A DNA stretch of 64,000 bases from Lunatimonas sp. (GCF_020832325.1 NZ_JAFIEU010000019.1:1-64000); one strand, 5' to 3'; positions 25,801-35,923 are shown, counted from the stretch's first letter. A program made the numbers and translations. Notes: generated by a model not told the origin, from the letters alone.

Positions 25801-27803
25801 TAGGTTACGACACACCAAATCCTGCAATTGACTTTGTACAAACGCCATTTTTTGTGAACACCAAATACATCCCTTGGCCATATAATGACAATCGTTTGGC
25901 CGGGGTTAGTTCTTTTGGGGTAGGAGGCACCAATGTTCACTTGGTGCTTGAAGGCTTTGATAATCCAGAGGTGAGTGATTCACCTCTCCGAAATTCTCAG
26001 TTAATTTGTTGGAGTGCCAAGTCAAACGGGAGTCTTGAGAAATACCGGGAGCGGCTATTGGCGTTTTTGCAAGCACACCCGGACACACCACTTGATAGGA
26101 TTGCTGCGACCCTCCATACCAAACGGGCAGGGTTTAACCACAGGAGTTTCGTGGTGGCCGATTCCGTAAGCAGCTTGATCTCCCAATTGAAAAATACATC
26201 GGGGGAAGCGATGCAATCCGGGGTATTGACCCACATGCCTGGAGATATCGTGTTTACGTTCCCTGGACAGGGTGCCCAATTTCCCAACATGGGCAAAGGC
26301 CTTTATTTGGCGGAGCCTGTATACCGCCAGGCAGTGGATACCTGTGCGGAGCTACTCGAGGTGCATTTGAAGGAGGATATCCGTCAGGTGCTGTATCCAG
26401 CCTTGGGAGCCCGGTTGGATGAAGAAAAGATTCATAATACAAAATATACCCAACCTGCGATTTTTATTACCAGCTATGCGTTGGCAAAACTCTGGATGCA
26501 TTGGGGCGTGCGGCCGTCCACGATGTGCGGGCATAGCATTGGAGAGTTTGTAGCGGCCCATCTCTCGGGGGTGCTGAGTCTAGAGGATGCGTTGTATTTG
26601 GTCGCTGTCCGGGGCAGTATGGTGTCTGAACTTCCAAAAGGCAGCATGCTTTCTGTACGGCTGGAGCCCGATCAGCTAAAGGTCAGCTTACCAGGTGGCC
26701 TATCCATAGCAGCGATCAACAGCCCCAATGCCGTGGTTGTCTCAGGCGAAGACGATCTTATTTCGGAGTTCTCAAAGACATTGGACCGGCAGGAGATTCC
26801 GAACCGGGTATTGGCCACTAGTCATGCATTTCATTCCCATATGATGGATCCCATTGTGCCGGATTTTTTGGCCGTGGTCCAACAGGTTACCCTTTCTAAA
26901 CCAACCATACCCTTCGTATCGACCGTAACTGGAACTTGGATCAAGGATGCAGAGGCGATGGATCCCACTTATTGGGCCAATCACCTCCGGCAAACGGTAC
27001 GTTTCAGTGATGCATTGGCCACAGTTGCCATGATGGAGAGCCCTTTGGTGTTGGAGGTAGGCCCGGGTACAGTTACCAGTGCGCTTGCCAGGCAACAAAT
27101 AGGCCGAAACGTGGGCGGGATTTTTCATTCCATGGACCGCAGTGGTGCTGCAGACTCCAGCTCTTTGCTTCAGGTTTTGGGGCAACTGTGGCTTGAAGGA
27201 CACCTACCCGATTGGAAGGCATTTTATGGCAGCAATAAGCCGGCAACCTGTAAATTGCCGCATTATGCATTTGAGCAAATCCGTTGTTGGGTAGAGCCAG
27301 GCAGATTCAGGGTAGATTCCGAACCAGCGAAAACCCACTCAGCCATTCCGGTGGGAACCAAGGTTCCAGAGGAAAAAACAGTGTCCGCGCCCCACGGACA
27401 CTTGGATCCCATCAAAGGGAAATTGATGGAAATATTGGAAAATGCCTCTGGATTGCCCGCGGTTAGTATTCAAATGGATGGGTCATTTGTCCAGCAAGGA
27501 TTTGACTCCTTGCTGCTAACGCAATTGGCCTTTACACTTAAAAAAGCCTTTCAGGTACCTGTTTCATTCAGGCAACTCAGCGAACAGTTTTCTTCTCCCG
27601 GCCAGTTATTGGCCTATCTAAGGGAAACCACCCGGTCAGAGACCGTAGCCGAAAAAAATACCGATGTACAGCCTGCATCTACCTCTTTTGATTCAAGTTG
27701 CCCTCCCGTGCCCAACGCCAAGCTGGGCCTCGACCAAAGCGGCAACCCAGCTTGGTTTTTGGAAGATGAAAAAAATCCGGGGAATTACTTACAGTTAACT
27801 TAA
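22842..27803 (+). CDS. Hybrid NRPS-PKS synthase: A-PCP-KS-AT-ACP
   Basis: A 1653-residue megasynthase. Adenylation domain 1-510 (LYTSGSTGIPKG, KYGPTET, YRTGDLG, TSSGKIDRK); carrier protein with Ser558 (FFELGGNSLL); ketosynthase 616-1040 with Cys786 (SACSTSL) and the two His of EAHGTGTP and SNIGHL; acyltransferase 1137-1440 with Ser1232 (GHSIGE) and HAFHS at 1328, the malonyl-CoA type; acyl carrier with Ser1556 (GFDSLL). With no condensation domain in front it is a loading module: it activates an amino acid and extends it by malonate. No ketoreductase, dehydratase or methyltransferase is present, so the beta-keto group should stay. My hand-read pocket code D-V-D-Y-T-A-K-I-Y fits no standard amino acid. 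Start GTG 22842 or ATG 22860. The next synthase starts 10 bases after its stop codon. Confidence 0.95.
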   Translation: MAEQLDMETGRINLFVHEMVEHMVGEWSEHEAVVFRSESLTYQQLDAKANGFSGEILRRFPSEQLIGLSTTRNVGLIAGMLGILKAGKAYVPLDPSYPQARIEQILGNASLKTVLCLPEEADFFRSLGLDAIPLTLDRFVSHRNTTPEFSQPNACILYTSGSTGIPKGVCVPHAGLVNFLEHHIQTSEAKIGSKSAQFCHIGFDVSMDEIFVPLVTGGTVHLLSDELRLDSKALLDYIVKEEINRLYLPFVELQYFAEEAVRSSIFPSTLQEITTAGEALKISPPIRKLFTNLEGCRFNNKYGPTETCIYATEYRLPADPATWDELPCIGKPLSGVKIHMLDEKLQEVPLGHTGEICVSGVSVANGYLNNPDLTAMSFLSWTDSDGQTTKLYRTGDLGHWLPDGNIQFEGRRDQQVKIRGNRIEVSEIEICLMQMPSVRQAVVVAREEIIGNKYLAAYLVMDEGDLEIEAVQAHLNRSLPTYMIPSFFIQLDELPKTSSGKIDRKQLPVPVHKRPALKTLFRRPKTTLETQLSEIVRTVFGFDQIGADDHFFELGGNSLLAQKVVAEIYHQLGRRLPITKLYQAPTVGGMAAYFEPPSQQISSRKKGHAAGDSPKGIAIIGMAGRFPGADTVEDFWRVLTNGEESITFFEDSELDPSVTEQLRKDPSYVKARGVINGVEYFDPGFFGINAKLASLMDPQQRVFLQVAWEALEDGGYFPQYGQDQIGVFAGCYTNNYYINHVIHHPELIQQVGAFQVATVNEKDYISSRVAYHLDLKGPAVSVFSACSTSLLAIAQAVEAIRSRKCTMALAGGVSVSAPYKVGHRYEEGSMLSADGHCKPFQKGSTGTLFNDGAGVVLLKDLEDAVQDGDFIYGVIKGIGINNDGGEKGSFTAPSATGQAGAIRMALDDAEVDPRQIQYVEAHGTGTPIGDPIEVEGLKLAFGVDDQFQYCALGSVKSNIGHLTAAAGVAGTIKTALALSKKFIPRSIGYDTPNPAIDFVQTPFFVNTKYIPWPYNDNRLAGVSSFGVGGTNVHLVLEGFDNPEVSDSPLRNSQLICWSAKSNGSLEKYRERLLAFLQAHPDTPLDRIAATLHTKRAGFNHRSFVVADSVSSLISQLKNTSGEAMQSGVLTHMPGDIVFTFPGQGAQFPNMGKGLYLAEPVYRQAVDTCAELLEVHLKEDIRQVLYPALGARLDEEKIHNTKYTQPAIFITSYALAKLWMHWGVRPSTMCGHSIGEFVAAHLSGVLSLEDALYLVAVRGSMVSELPKGSMLSVRLEPDQLKVSLPGGLSIAAINSPNAVVVSGEDDLISEFSKTLDRQEIPNRVLATSHAFHSHMMDPIVPDFLAVVQQVTLSKPTIPFVSTVTGTWIKDAEAMDPTYWANHLRQTVRFSDALATVAMMESPLVLEVGPGTVTSALARQQIGRNVGGIFHSMDRSGAADSSSLLQVLGQLWLEGHLPDWKAFYGSNKPATCKLPHYAFEQIRCWVEPGRFRVDSEPAKTHSAIPVGTKVPEEKTVSAPHGHLDPIKGKLMEILENASGLPAVSIQMDGSFVQQGFDSLLLTQLAFTLKKAFQVPVSFRQLSEQFSSPGQLLAYLRETTRSETVAEKNTDVQPASTSFDSSCPPVPNAKLGLDQSGNPAWFLEDEKNPGNYLQLT

Positions 27804-27813
27804 TTTTTTCGTG

Positions 27814-30800
27814 ATGAACGAATCAGCGCAAGCAAAACCCATAGGTTTCAACCCATTTGAGGGCAATCCCATCGAACGGATAATCCCAGTGATCCCACCA
27901 CAACGGGAAATCTGGCTAGCCTGCAAGGTGGGCGGTGAAGAGGCAAACTTGGCCTACAATCAGGCCATTACCGTTCAGCTAAAGGGAAGCCTGAGAATCG
28001 ACCTATTAAGGCAAGGTCTTTCCGTGCTGCTACAGGGGCATCAGTTGCTACGCAGCAAGATCAGTGGTAATGGGGAAAACATCATCGTCAGTCAAAAGGG
28101 TGACTTGGTGGTTGAGGAGTTGGATTTCAGTGTGTTGCAACCAGAAGTAACGGAAAAGGAGATAGCGGATTTTTACCAGCGCAATGCGTTGCGTGCCTTC
28201 GATCTCCAGCAGGGGCCATTGGTTCGCTTCACGGTCATAAAAAGGGAACCAGAGGATTTTCTGCTCAATATTACGGCTCATCATATCATTTGCGACGGCT
28301 GGTCATTGAATGTGATCGTTGAGGAGTTGGCCCGTAACTATTCCCTGCTATCGCAAGGTAAAAACCCTTTGGTAAACAGCGAGCCGGATTTTTCCGACTA
28401 TGCGAAGAGCTTGCTGCAATTCGAGCGATCGGAGGAAGGTAAAGAAACCCAGCGCTATTGGGAGGAAAAATTTGGCGGGTATACCACCGACCTACCTTTG
28501 CCCCTGGATTTTTCACGTCCTTCATTGAGAACCTACCGTGCTGCAAGGGAAATCTATCGATTAGAGGCACGTCTAGCTGCCAGCCTACGTAGGATTGTGC
28601 AGGAAAATGGATGCAGCTTTGTAAACTTACTTTTGGCCGGTATGGAGGTGTCTCTGGCCAGTGTGTGCGGTAGAGCTGATGTGGTGATCGGATTGCCCGC
28701 AGCCGGCCAGGTGGTAAATGGGGATTTTGGCTTGGTAGGGCATTGCGTGAACCTATTGCCTATCAGGAGCATTGTTCCCAAGGAGGTTTCTTTTTTGAGC
28801 TATTTGCAGGAACGCAGGAAGGCGCTGCTCGATGATTTGGATCATCAGAATTTCACTTTCAGCAAACTCCTTGGTGGTATGCAGCGCTTCCGGGATTTTT
28901 CGAGGGTACCGCTTGTCCCGTTTGTATTGAATGTTGATTTGGAGTCGGGCGAAGGTCTTTCATTTGGAGGACTTAGCTCAAGCATGTCAAATGACCTCCG
29001 GGCGTACGAAAACTTTGAAATATTCTTAAATGTAGTAGGTTCGCCTACCGGTTTTTCATTTGAGTGGACGTATAACTCGGATTTGTTTTTGCCCAGCACC
29101 ATCAATCGGTTGATGGAAAGTTTACTGGTTATTTTTGAATCGGTAAATGCTAATACAGCGGTCATGATTAGAGATATTCCGATAGGGGGTGCAATGCGTG
29201 AGGAGAAGACGATGTTTGCCGTTGCCAATCCGCGTAGCTACTCCATGGAGCGACCTTTTCAGCAGCTTTTTCACGAAACCGCTCAAAGGTATCCGGAATA
29301 TCCAGCAGCTGCATTTGGCAACCATGACATGGATTACCGAGGATTGGATCGTGTTTCCAACCAATTGGCCAACTATCTTATACGTCGAGGTGCGGGACCT
29401 GATTCGGTGATAGGATTGGCGGTGGACCGCTCACTGGATATGCTGGTTGCCGTTATCGCCATTTTAAAGACTGGGGCCACCTATTTGCCGTTGGATCCGG
29501 AGTTTCCGTCGGAGCGCCTCTCTTACATGGTGGAAAACGCAAACGCCCAGTTAGTATTTGTCAATAAAGGGGGGAGCCACCTCTCCTTGTCAAACTCTGC
29601 TGAAATGATTGTGCTGGAGGAAGCAGTTCAGATGCTTCCCTCGGAAGATCCTTCCTTCCCCGTCATGACGGTAGGCCCTGATCAAGTGGCCTATATTCTT
29701 TATACCTCCGGTTCCACTGGACGTCCCAAGGGGGTGATGGTCACCCACAAAAACCTAACAAACCTACTGTTGAGCCTTAGGGAAGAGCTGGTTTTGACTC
29801 TGTCGGATAAATGGCTGGCCGTTTCAACTATCTCTTTTGACATTTCTATTAATGAGCTGCTGTTTCCATTGGTTTCGGGCGCTTCTGTCGTCATTGCAGA
29901 TAGCAAGTTGGCTAAGGATGGGCAGCGCTTGGTATCAGCCGTACAGGAAAATGGCATCACCGTGTTACAGGCAACGCCGCCCACTTGGAGATTGATGCTG
30001 CAAGAGGGTTGGGGTTTTCAGTCCAGCTTGCGGGCAATTTCCACTGGAGAGGCCTTGGCAAAGGATTTGGCAGAGAAGCTTTTGCCAAGAGTTAAGGAAT
30101 TATGGAATGGTTATGGCCCAACGGAGACCACGGTTTGGTCGTCCCTAAAGAAGATCAGCCTATCTGAGAATGGAGTCAACATTGGAAAGCCGATTGGCAA
30201 CACGGTATTTTATTTGTTGGATGCGGTAGGAGGGCCGGTCAACAATGGGGAGCCAGGAGAGCTTTTCATAGGTGGCGCAGGGGTTGCTTTAGGTTACCTA
30301 AATCTTCCCGAATTGACCGCCGAGCGCTTTTTGATGGATCCATTTTCGGAAGCTTTAGGCAGCCGTATGTACAAAACCGGAGACCTTGCAGTATTGCTTC
30401 CTAACGGTGACTTTCAATGCTTGGGCAGACTGGACAATCAGGTGAAAATCCGGGGATATCGGATCGAGTTGGAAGAAATTGAGTACGCTTTGCAGAAGCT
30501 TGAAGGTATTAAGCAGGCCGTTGTGGGCGTACGAAGTTACGGACCGGGGGATGACAGGCTCGTGGCCTTTGTCAAACCGCTTACCCTGGATCAGCAGCTT
30601 TTCGAAGCCTATCAAAATGTCTGGAGAAACCAACTAAAAGCGGTGCTACCTCCCTATATGGTCCCAGTCGGATGGGTGATGATGGAAGATTTTCCATTGA
30701 CGCCTAATAAAAAAATAGACAGGGCAGCACTTCCCAACCCTAACGAGATTGTGCAGTTGGGGCAGGAGTTTGATGACACGCTTAACGATGAGGAAGGTAA

Positions 30801-33800
30801 AATAGCCTCCATCTGGGCAGAGACCCTGGGCCTTCCACAGGTAAAGAAGCAAGACAATTTTTTTGACATGGGAGGTCATTCCCTTACCGCGGTAAAAATG
30901 ATAGCCAAGCTGGAGCAGCTCCAGTCGAGGAAAATTCCCGTCATCACTGTTTTTCAATATCCTGTTTTCGGAGATTTCTGCTCCCATGTTTTGCCTTTAC
31001 AGGAGGTTATTCCGGAAAATCCAGTGGAGGATTTCATTACCCCCGTCGAGATGCCGGAGATGGCCGATCTTACCTTTGAGGCCACGGAACCTCAGGCGGA
31101 AATATTTGCTGCCTGTTTGCTGGGAGGCGAAGACGCGAACAGGGCTTATAATCTATCTTTTTCGTTGGAGCTGAAAGGTCATTTAAATGTTCCGGCATTT
31201 GAGCAAGCACTGGCTTACCTTCAACGGCACGAGTTACTTCGGGCCACCTTTTCGGATGATGGCATGCAGATCCATGTAAGCGCAAAGCCATCAAACCCAT
31301 ATGAATACCGGGATATTTCTGCATATTCCCCTACCGAAATCCAATACTTTCTCGACCGTTTCAAGCAGGAGGGTGTGAATCAGGTTTTTGATCTGCAAAA
31401 TGGCCCCTTGACTAAATTTTCGCTCATCAAGTTGTCGGGAAATACCCATTTGTTCACCATCATGGTGCATCACATCGTATGTGACGGTTGGTCTATTGAC
31501 AATTTATTTAGGGAGCTCGGTGACCATTACCGTAGGCTTATCAAAGGAGAGGCGTTGTCACAAACGTTTCCGCCTGCTTTCAGTAGGTTTGCAACGGAAA
31601 AGCAAGCATACTACCATACAGAGGAGTATCGGGCCACCGGGGCTTATTGGAAGTCCAAATTTCAGGATGGCCTTCCTGTTTTGGAGTTGCCAACGGATCG
31701 TGAGCGCCTTCCCACCCGTAGTTTCGCCAGCAAACGAACGGATTTCTTCGTTTCCTTTGCAGAATCTTCCCATTTGACAAACAGTTCCAAGCACCTAGGT
31801 GCAAACACTGCGACGTTTCTCCGGGTGGTTCTTGAGGTTTTGTTGTATCGAGTATGCCGTCAGTCCGAGGTGGTGACGGGCATGCCTGTAGCGGGCCATT
31901 TGGAGCAAGTCGCGTACCACGACATGGTGGGCCACTGCGTAAATATGTTGCCCATAAGAGCGGAACTTAGCGGTGAACTCTCTTTTCGGGACTACCTCGA
32001 TAAGAGAAAGCAGGAAATTTTAGCTGATTTTCAGCATCAGTCCTATACCTACGGTAGTATATTAAAGGATTTTAACGTCAGAAGAGATACGGGACGAGCT
32101 CCTTTGATATCATTTGTGCTGAATTACGAAAAGGCAGAGGATTTAAATTCTCTCTATCCGGGTATGGATGTTCGTTTGATTAGCAATCCACGGAGCTTTG
32201 AAAATTTTGAGATAGTACTGAATGTAAGCGAGGATGCACAGGGTCTTTGGTTCAACTGGGGTTTTCAAACCGCATTGTTTTCAGACAGCACGATCGCAAG
32301 GTGGCACAGGAACTTCTTGAAAATAGCCGAGACTATAGTCGCTGATCCGCATATTCGGCTGGACGATATGCCGCTATTGTATGACCAAGGGTTTCGCCCG
32401 GCTAGAATAGCTGGCGCATCAACGGCGTTGGAATCCGGCTTTTTGGAGCGATTTGCGCAAATCGCAAAAACCGCTGAAAACCAAGTGGCAATGGTCTTGG
32501 ACCAAGTTTCCCTGACCTATGAGGAGTTGGATAAACGTTCCAACCAGTTTGCCAGATTCCTGATTTCCAGCCAAATTCAGCCAAATGACCGGATTGGATT
32601 GTACCTAGATCGAACTCCAGAGCAACTGCTGGCACTTTTGGGTATTTTAAAAGCGGGAGCTACCTATGTTCCGTTGGATGTTACCTATCCGCTAGATCGC
32701 GTGCAGACGATTATAGACCATGCCGACCTGAAGTTGATCCTTTCGAAGCGGGACAGAAGCTGGGTCTTTGATGATAAAAAGGTTGTTTACGACGTGGATA
32801 TTTCGTCTAAAATTGCTCATTACGATACCAGTGCCCTAGGAAGACCAGCCGATGACTCCCAAATTGTCTATGTGCTTCATACCTCCGGTTCCACAGGCAG
32901 TCCCAAAGGCGTATGTATGGGGTACAGAGCATTGTCAAACTTGATACATTGGCAATTAGGGGCCTCTGTGGCAGGTAGGGAATGGAAGACAGTACAGTTT
33001 TCCCCGATTACGTTTGACGTGTCCTTTCAGGAAATATTCGCTACTTGGTGCAGTGGAGGCACGTTGGTGTTGATTTCAGACGAAGACCGCTTGGATGCAA
33101 ATCGGCTATTGGATAAATTGGTGGATCAAGCAGTCAATCGCCTGTTTCAGCCATTTGTAGCACTGCAGGCGCTGTGTGAGGCAGCAGTTAACAGGGGTTT
33201 GTTTCCCGTGTCTCTGCGGGAGGTGATGACGGCAGGAGAGCAATTGCAAGTTACCCCGCAAGTAGTGGCTTTCTTTAAGCAGCTTCCAGGTGCGGTCTTG
33301 TTTAATCAATATGGTCCTACTGAAACCCACGTGGTGACCGAGCTACGGTTAGACGGGGATCCCAGTGCTTGGCCATCCCTACCTGGGATAGGAAGACCTA
33401 TTAACAATACCACCATTTGCATATTGGGTCCGGGATCAGAGGAAGTTGGATTGGGCCAGGTTGGGGAACTTTGCGTGGCTGGATTTCCGCTCGCTGACCA
33501 TTACCTTGGTTCCGAAGAGCTTACCCGGGAAAAGTTTTGTAATTGGGTCGATTTTCAAGGTCATACTTTTAGGATTTACAGGACCGGTGACCTGGCTAAG
33601 TTGACTTGGGACGGTAACCTAGACTTCTTGGGACGCGGAGACCATCAGGTGAAGATCCGTGGCTTTAGAGTGGAGCTGGGAGAGATAGAAACGGTGATAA
33701 ATTCCCTCCCCTTTGTGGTTCAATCTGTGGTAAAAGTCCAAACGAACGGGATCGGTCAACAGGAACTGGTTGGCTATATACAAACCGCATCTTTGGGCAA

Positions 33801-35094
33801 ACAGTCTATGAAACAATTGGGCAAGGACACTCAACCAATATCGGAAGCGGTTATTTCGGACCTATCAACTACGGAAGCTGGGCTAATTCTGAGCGAATTA
33901 AAGGGCAGCTTGCCCGCCTACATGCATCCCAAGATATTGGTAGCCATTTCCGCCTTTCCAAAAACTTCCAGTGGAAAGATAGACCGCAAGAGACTTCCCC
34001 AGGTTGAGGCATCCGATTATGTCTTTGGAAGCGAGGACTACATTCCCCCAAAGACGACAAACGAGCGATTGCTTTGCGAAATTTGGGCAAGATGGCTTAA
34101 TCAGAAAGTGATAAGCGTCAGGGATAATTTCTTTGAACTAGGGGGCTATTCCTTGATAGGTATCAAGGTGATGGCTGAGATAGAAAAGGAGACCGGTATC
34201 CGCTTACCATTGATTACACTTTTCAATTATCCGACGGTAGAGCAGCTCGCTGGTCAGCTGGGGGCAAACAAAGAGTCCATCAAATGGGATTCACTGGTAG
34301 CCATCAAGCCGGAAGGGACGAAAAAGCCCATTTATATCGTTCATGGTGGCGGACTGAATGTGACACCTTTTTACAAATTAGTGGGTAAATTGGATCTAGA
34401 TCAGCCCATCTACGGCATACAGGCAAGGGGCTTGAATGGGGTAGACGAGCCCTTCGAGACGATCGAGGAGATGGCTGCATATTACTTATCCGAAATATTG
34501 GACCAGAATCCATACGGCCCCTATATTTTGGCCGGGTATTCTTTTGGGGGAGTCATCGCTTTTGAAATGGCACAGCAGCTGACCCGTATGGGAAAGCAAG
34601 TTGACAAGCTGATTCTTTTTGATACCTACGCGAATCAGCATAAAAAACCCACCACTTTTAAGGAGCGGGCTTGGGTGGCCATACGGGACGAGATCGGCAA
34701 ACGTGCCATTGAATTGAATTTGTTATTGAGGCACCCCAGGGTTTTCAAAAACAAAAAGGTAAGCTCCTACCGAAAAAAGAAGGCTGCGTTAATGAAGTTA
34801 CTGGGCAGGACGCAAGCAGTAGACAAGGAAGGAATTATGGCTACTCAGGAACGAATCATCGCGATAAATAAGCGTGCAGCCTACAATTATCAAGCCCGTA
34901 AATACGACGGGGAAGTGTATTTCTTTCGCGCAGGAATTTGGGATTTCTATGAAACCGATCTGAAGTATTTGGGGTGGAAGCCTTTTGCAGACCGAATACA
35001 GGTTGTGCAAGCAGCCGGAGAGCATGTAGCCATGTTTGAAGACGGAAACGTGGAGTTGCTTGCAGAGAACCTACGACGCATACTCAAGGATTGA
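27814..35094 (+). CDS. Dimodular NRPS with thioesterase: C-A-PCP-C-A-PCP-TE
   Basis: A 2426-residue synthetase. First condensation domain 1-450 with HHIICDGWS near 157; adenylation about 480-985 (LYTSGSTGRPKG, GYGPTET); carrier Ser near 1023 (GGHSLT). Second condensation domain about 1085-1530 with HHIVCDGWS near 1220; adenylation about 1540-2075 (LHTSGSTGSPKG, QYGPTET); carrier Ser near 2113 (GGYSLI). Type I thioesterase from about 2165 with GYSFGG (Ser near 2243) and a C-terminal His in AAGEHVAMF. No epimerase or methyltransferase domain. It adds two amino acids and releases the product by hydrolysis or cyclisation. Hand-read pockets: D-I-N-Q-I-T-G-V-W (some likeness to glycine codes) and D-V-Q-F-M-A-Q-V-V (close to proline codes DVQxIAHVV). 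ATG at 27814; GTG one codon earlier is possible. Confidence 0.95.
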   Translation: MNESAQAKPIGFNPFEGNPIERIIPVIPPQREIWLACKVGGEEANLAYNQAITVQLKGSLRIDLLRQGLSVLLQGHQLLRSKISGNGENIIVSQKGDLVVEELDFSVLQPEVTEKEIADFYQRNALRAFDLQQGPLVRFTVIKREPEDFLLNITAHHIICDGWSLNVIVEELARNYSLLSQGKNPLVNSEPDFSDYAKSLLQFERSEEGKETQRYWEEKFGGYTTDLPLPLDFSRPSLRTYRAAREIYRLEARLAASLRRIVQENGCSFVNLLLAGMEVSLASVCGRADVVIGLPAAGQVVNGDFGLVGHCVNLLPIRSIVPKEVSFLSYLQERRKALLDDLDHQNFTFSKLLGGMQRFRDFSRVPLVPFVLNVDLESGEGLSFGGLSSSMSNDLRAYENFEIFLNVVGSPTGFSFEWTYNSDLFLPSTINRLMESLLVIFESVNANTAVMIRDIPIGGAMREEKTMFAVANPRSYSMERPFQQLFHETAQRYPEYPAAAFGNHDMDYRGLDRVSNQLANYLIRRGAGPDSVIGLAVDRSLDMLVAVIAILKTGATYLPLDPEFPSERLSYMVENANAQLVFVNKGGSHLSLSNSAEMIVLEEAVQMLPSEDPSFPVMTVGPDQVAYILYTSGSTGRPKGVMVTHKNLTNLLLSLREELVLTLSDKWLAVSTISFDISINELLFPLVSGASVVIADSKLAKDGQRLVSAVQENGITVLQATPPTWRLMLQEGWGFQSSLRAISTGEALAKDLAEKLLPRVKELWNGYGPTETTVWSSLKKISLSENGVNIGKPIGNTVFYLLDAVGGPVNNGEPGELFIGGAGVALGYLNLPELTAERFLMDPFSEALGSRMYKTGDLAVLLPNGDFQCLGRLDNQVKIRGYRIELEEIEYALQKLEGIKQAVVGVRSYGPGDDRLVAFVKPLTLDQQLFEAYQNVWRNQLKAVLPPYMVPVGWVMMEDFPLTPNKKIDRAALPNPNEIVQLGQEFDDTLNDEEGKIASIWAETLGLPQVKKQDNFFDMGGHSLTAVKMIAKLEQLQSRKIPVITVFQYPVFGDFCSHVLPLQEVIPENPVEDFITPVEMPEMADLTFEATEPQAEIFAACLLGGEDANRAYNLSFSLELKGHLNVPAFEQALAYLQRHELLRATFSDDGMQIHVSAKPSNPYEYRDISAYSPTEIQYFLDRFKQEGVNQVFDLQNGPLTKFSLIKLSGNTHLFTIMVHHIVCDGWSIDNLFRELGDHYRRLIKGEALSQTFPPAFSRFATEKQAYYHTEEYRATGAYWKSKFQDGLPVLELPTDRERLPTRSFASKRTDFFVSFAESSHLTNSSKHLGANTATFLRVVLEVLLYRVCRQSEVVTGMPVAGHLEQVAYHDMVGHCVNMLPIRAELSGELSFRDYLDKRKQEILADFQHQSYTYGSILKDFNVRRDTGRAPLISFVLNYEKAEDLNSLYPGMDVRLISNPRSFENFEIVLNVSEDAQGLWFNWGFQTALFSDSTIARWHRNFLKIAETIVADPHIRLDDMPLLYDQGFRPARIAGASTALESGFLERFAQIAKTAENQVAMVLDQVSLTYEELDKRSNQFARFLISSQIQPNDRIGLYLDRTPEQLLALLGILKAGATYVPLDVTYPLDRVQTIIDHADLKLILSKRDRSWVFDDKKVVYDVDISSKIAHYDTSALGRPADDSQIVYVLHTSGSTGSPKGVCMGYRALSNLIHWQLGASVAGREWKTVQFSPITFDVSFQEIFATWCSGGTLVLISDEDRLDANRLLDKLVDQAVNRLFQPFVALQALCEAAVNRGLFPVSLREVMTAGEQLQVTPQVVAFFKQLPGAVLFNQYGPTETHVVTELRLDGDPSAWPSLPGIGRPINNTTICILGPGSEEVGLGQVGELCVAGFPLADHYLGSEELTREKFCNWVDFQGHTFRIYRTGDLAKLTWDGNLDFLGRGDHQVKIRGFRVELGEIETVINSLPFVVQSVVKVQTNGIGQQELVGYIQTASLGKQSMKQLGKDTQPISEAVISDLSTTEAGLILSELKGSLPAYMHPKILVAISAFPKTSSGKIDRKRLPQVEASDYVFGSEDYIPPKTTNERLLCEIWARWLNQKVISVRDNFFELGGYSLIGIKVMAEIEKETGIRLPLITLFNYPTVEQLAGQLGANKESIKWDSLVAIKPEGTKKPIYIVHGGGLNVTPFYKLVGKLDLDQPIYGIQARGLNGVDEPFETIEEMAAYYLSEILDQNPYGPYILAGYSFGGVIAFEMAQQLTRMGKQVDKLILFDTYANQHKKPTTFKERAWVAIRDEIGKRAIELNLLLRHPRVFKNKKVSSYRKKKAALMKLLGRTQAVDKEGIMATQERIIAINKRAAYNYQARKYDGEVYFFRAGIWDFYETDLKYLGWKPFADRIQVVQAAGEHVAMFEDGNVELLAENLRRILKD

Positions 35095-35820
35095 ATGGCT
35101 GCGGAGTTTCGATTTGCGGACCATGGGGAATTTCCTGCCACGCTCGGGTCAGGCGATACCCCAGGGGTTAAGCTTTTTATGGTGGATACCGAAGTGGTGC
35201 CGCTTCCGATCAACTACCTGGATGTGGTTTCTGTTGAGGAACGGAAGAAGGCAAATTCCTATGCATTTGACTGGCTGGTAAAGCGGCATTTGATGGGGAG
35301 ATTTTTTCTTCGTCAAGTGCTAGGTGCCGCACTTAACTTGGATCCGGGCAGCTTGTGTTTTGAAAGAGATCATCACGGAAAGCTAGGTTTGTGCGGAAAC
35401 CAACGGGTAAACTTTAATCTTAGTTATTCGGGAAGAGTCGTATTAATAGCATTGGCTGATTTCCCCATAGGGGTAGATATAGAGCGAATTAATCCCACGT
35501 TCGCCTATCAGGATATTGTTGGGCATTATTTTTCGCCGGAGGAATCCCGCTATATTTCCAATGCCCGGGATTCGGCGGACGCTTTCTTTTTGCTGTGGAC
35601 GAGGAAGGAGGCGGTTTTGAAAGCGGTGGGTATTGGATTGGTAGATGACTTGCATACGGTTCCTTCCATACGTACCAGCCATGTACGCGATATGGGTTCG
35701 AAACGCCTGTCATCGGGTACTTGGCAAGTCAACAGCTATACCTTTGCTGGACGTTTTCGGATAAGTATTGCTTGTCCAACGGCCTGCTATGGGGTGGATT
35801 TTTCATTTTTGGGAGATTGA
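35095..35820 (+). CDS. Sfp-type 4'-phosphopantetheinyl transferase
   Basis: A 241-residue PPTase. The signature blocks are visible: GVDIERI near residues 120-126 (magnesium-binding Asp and Glu) and [19 protein letters not shown] near 162-180 (WTRKEA core). It transfers phosphopantetheine from CoA to the serine of carrier domains and must prime the four carriers of the two synthases. Its ATG follows the synthetase stop codon with no gap, so it is the third gene of the biosynthetic operon. Its presence supports the cluster being self-contained. Confidence 0.93.
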   Translation: MAAEFRFADHGEFPATLGSGDTPGVKLFMVDTEVVPLPINYLDVVSVEERKKANSYAFDWLVKRHLMGRFFLRQVLGAALNLDPGSLCFERDHHGKLGLCGNQRVNFNLSYSGRVVLIALADFPIGVDIERINPTFAYQDIVGHYFSPEESRYISNARDSADAFFLLWTRKEAVLKAVGIGLVDDLHTVPSIRTSHVRDMGSKRLSSGTWQVNSYTFAGRFRISIACPTACYGVDFSFLGD

Positions 35821-35923
35821 ACCGATTTTTTCTGGGGTGATTTTGACAGTAATTGATTGGTTTTATGTATATTCCTGCCTAATACATAAGGAATTATTCT
35901 CACAACCACGCCAACAAGTAAGC

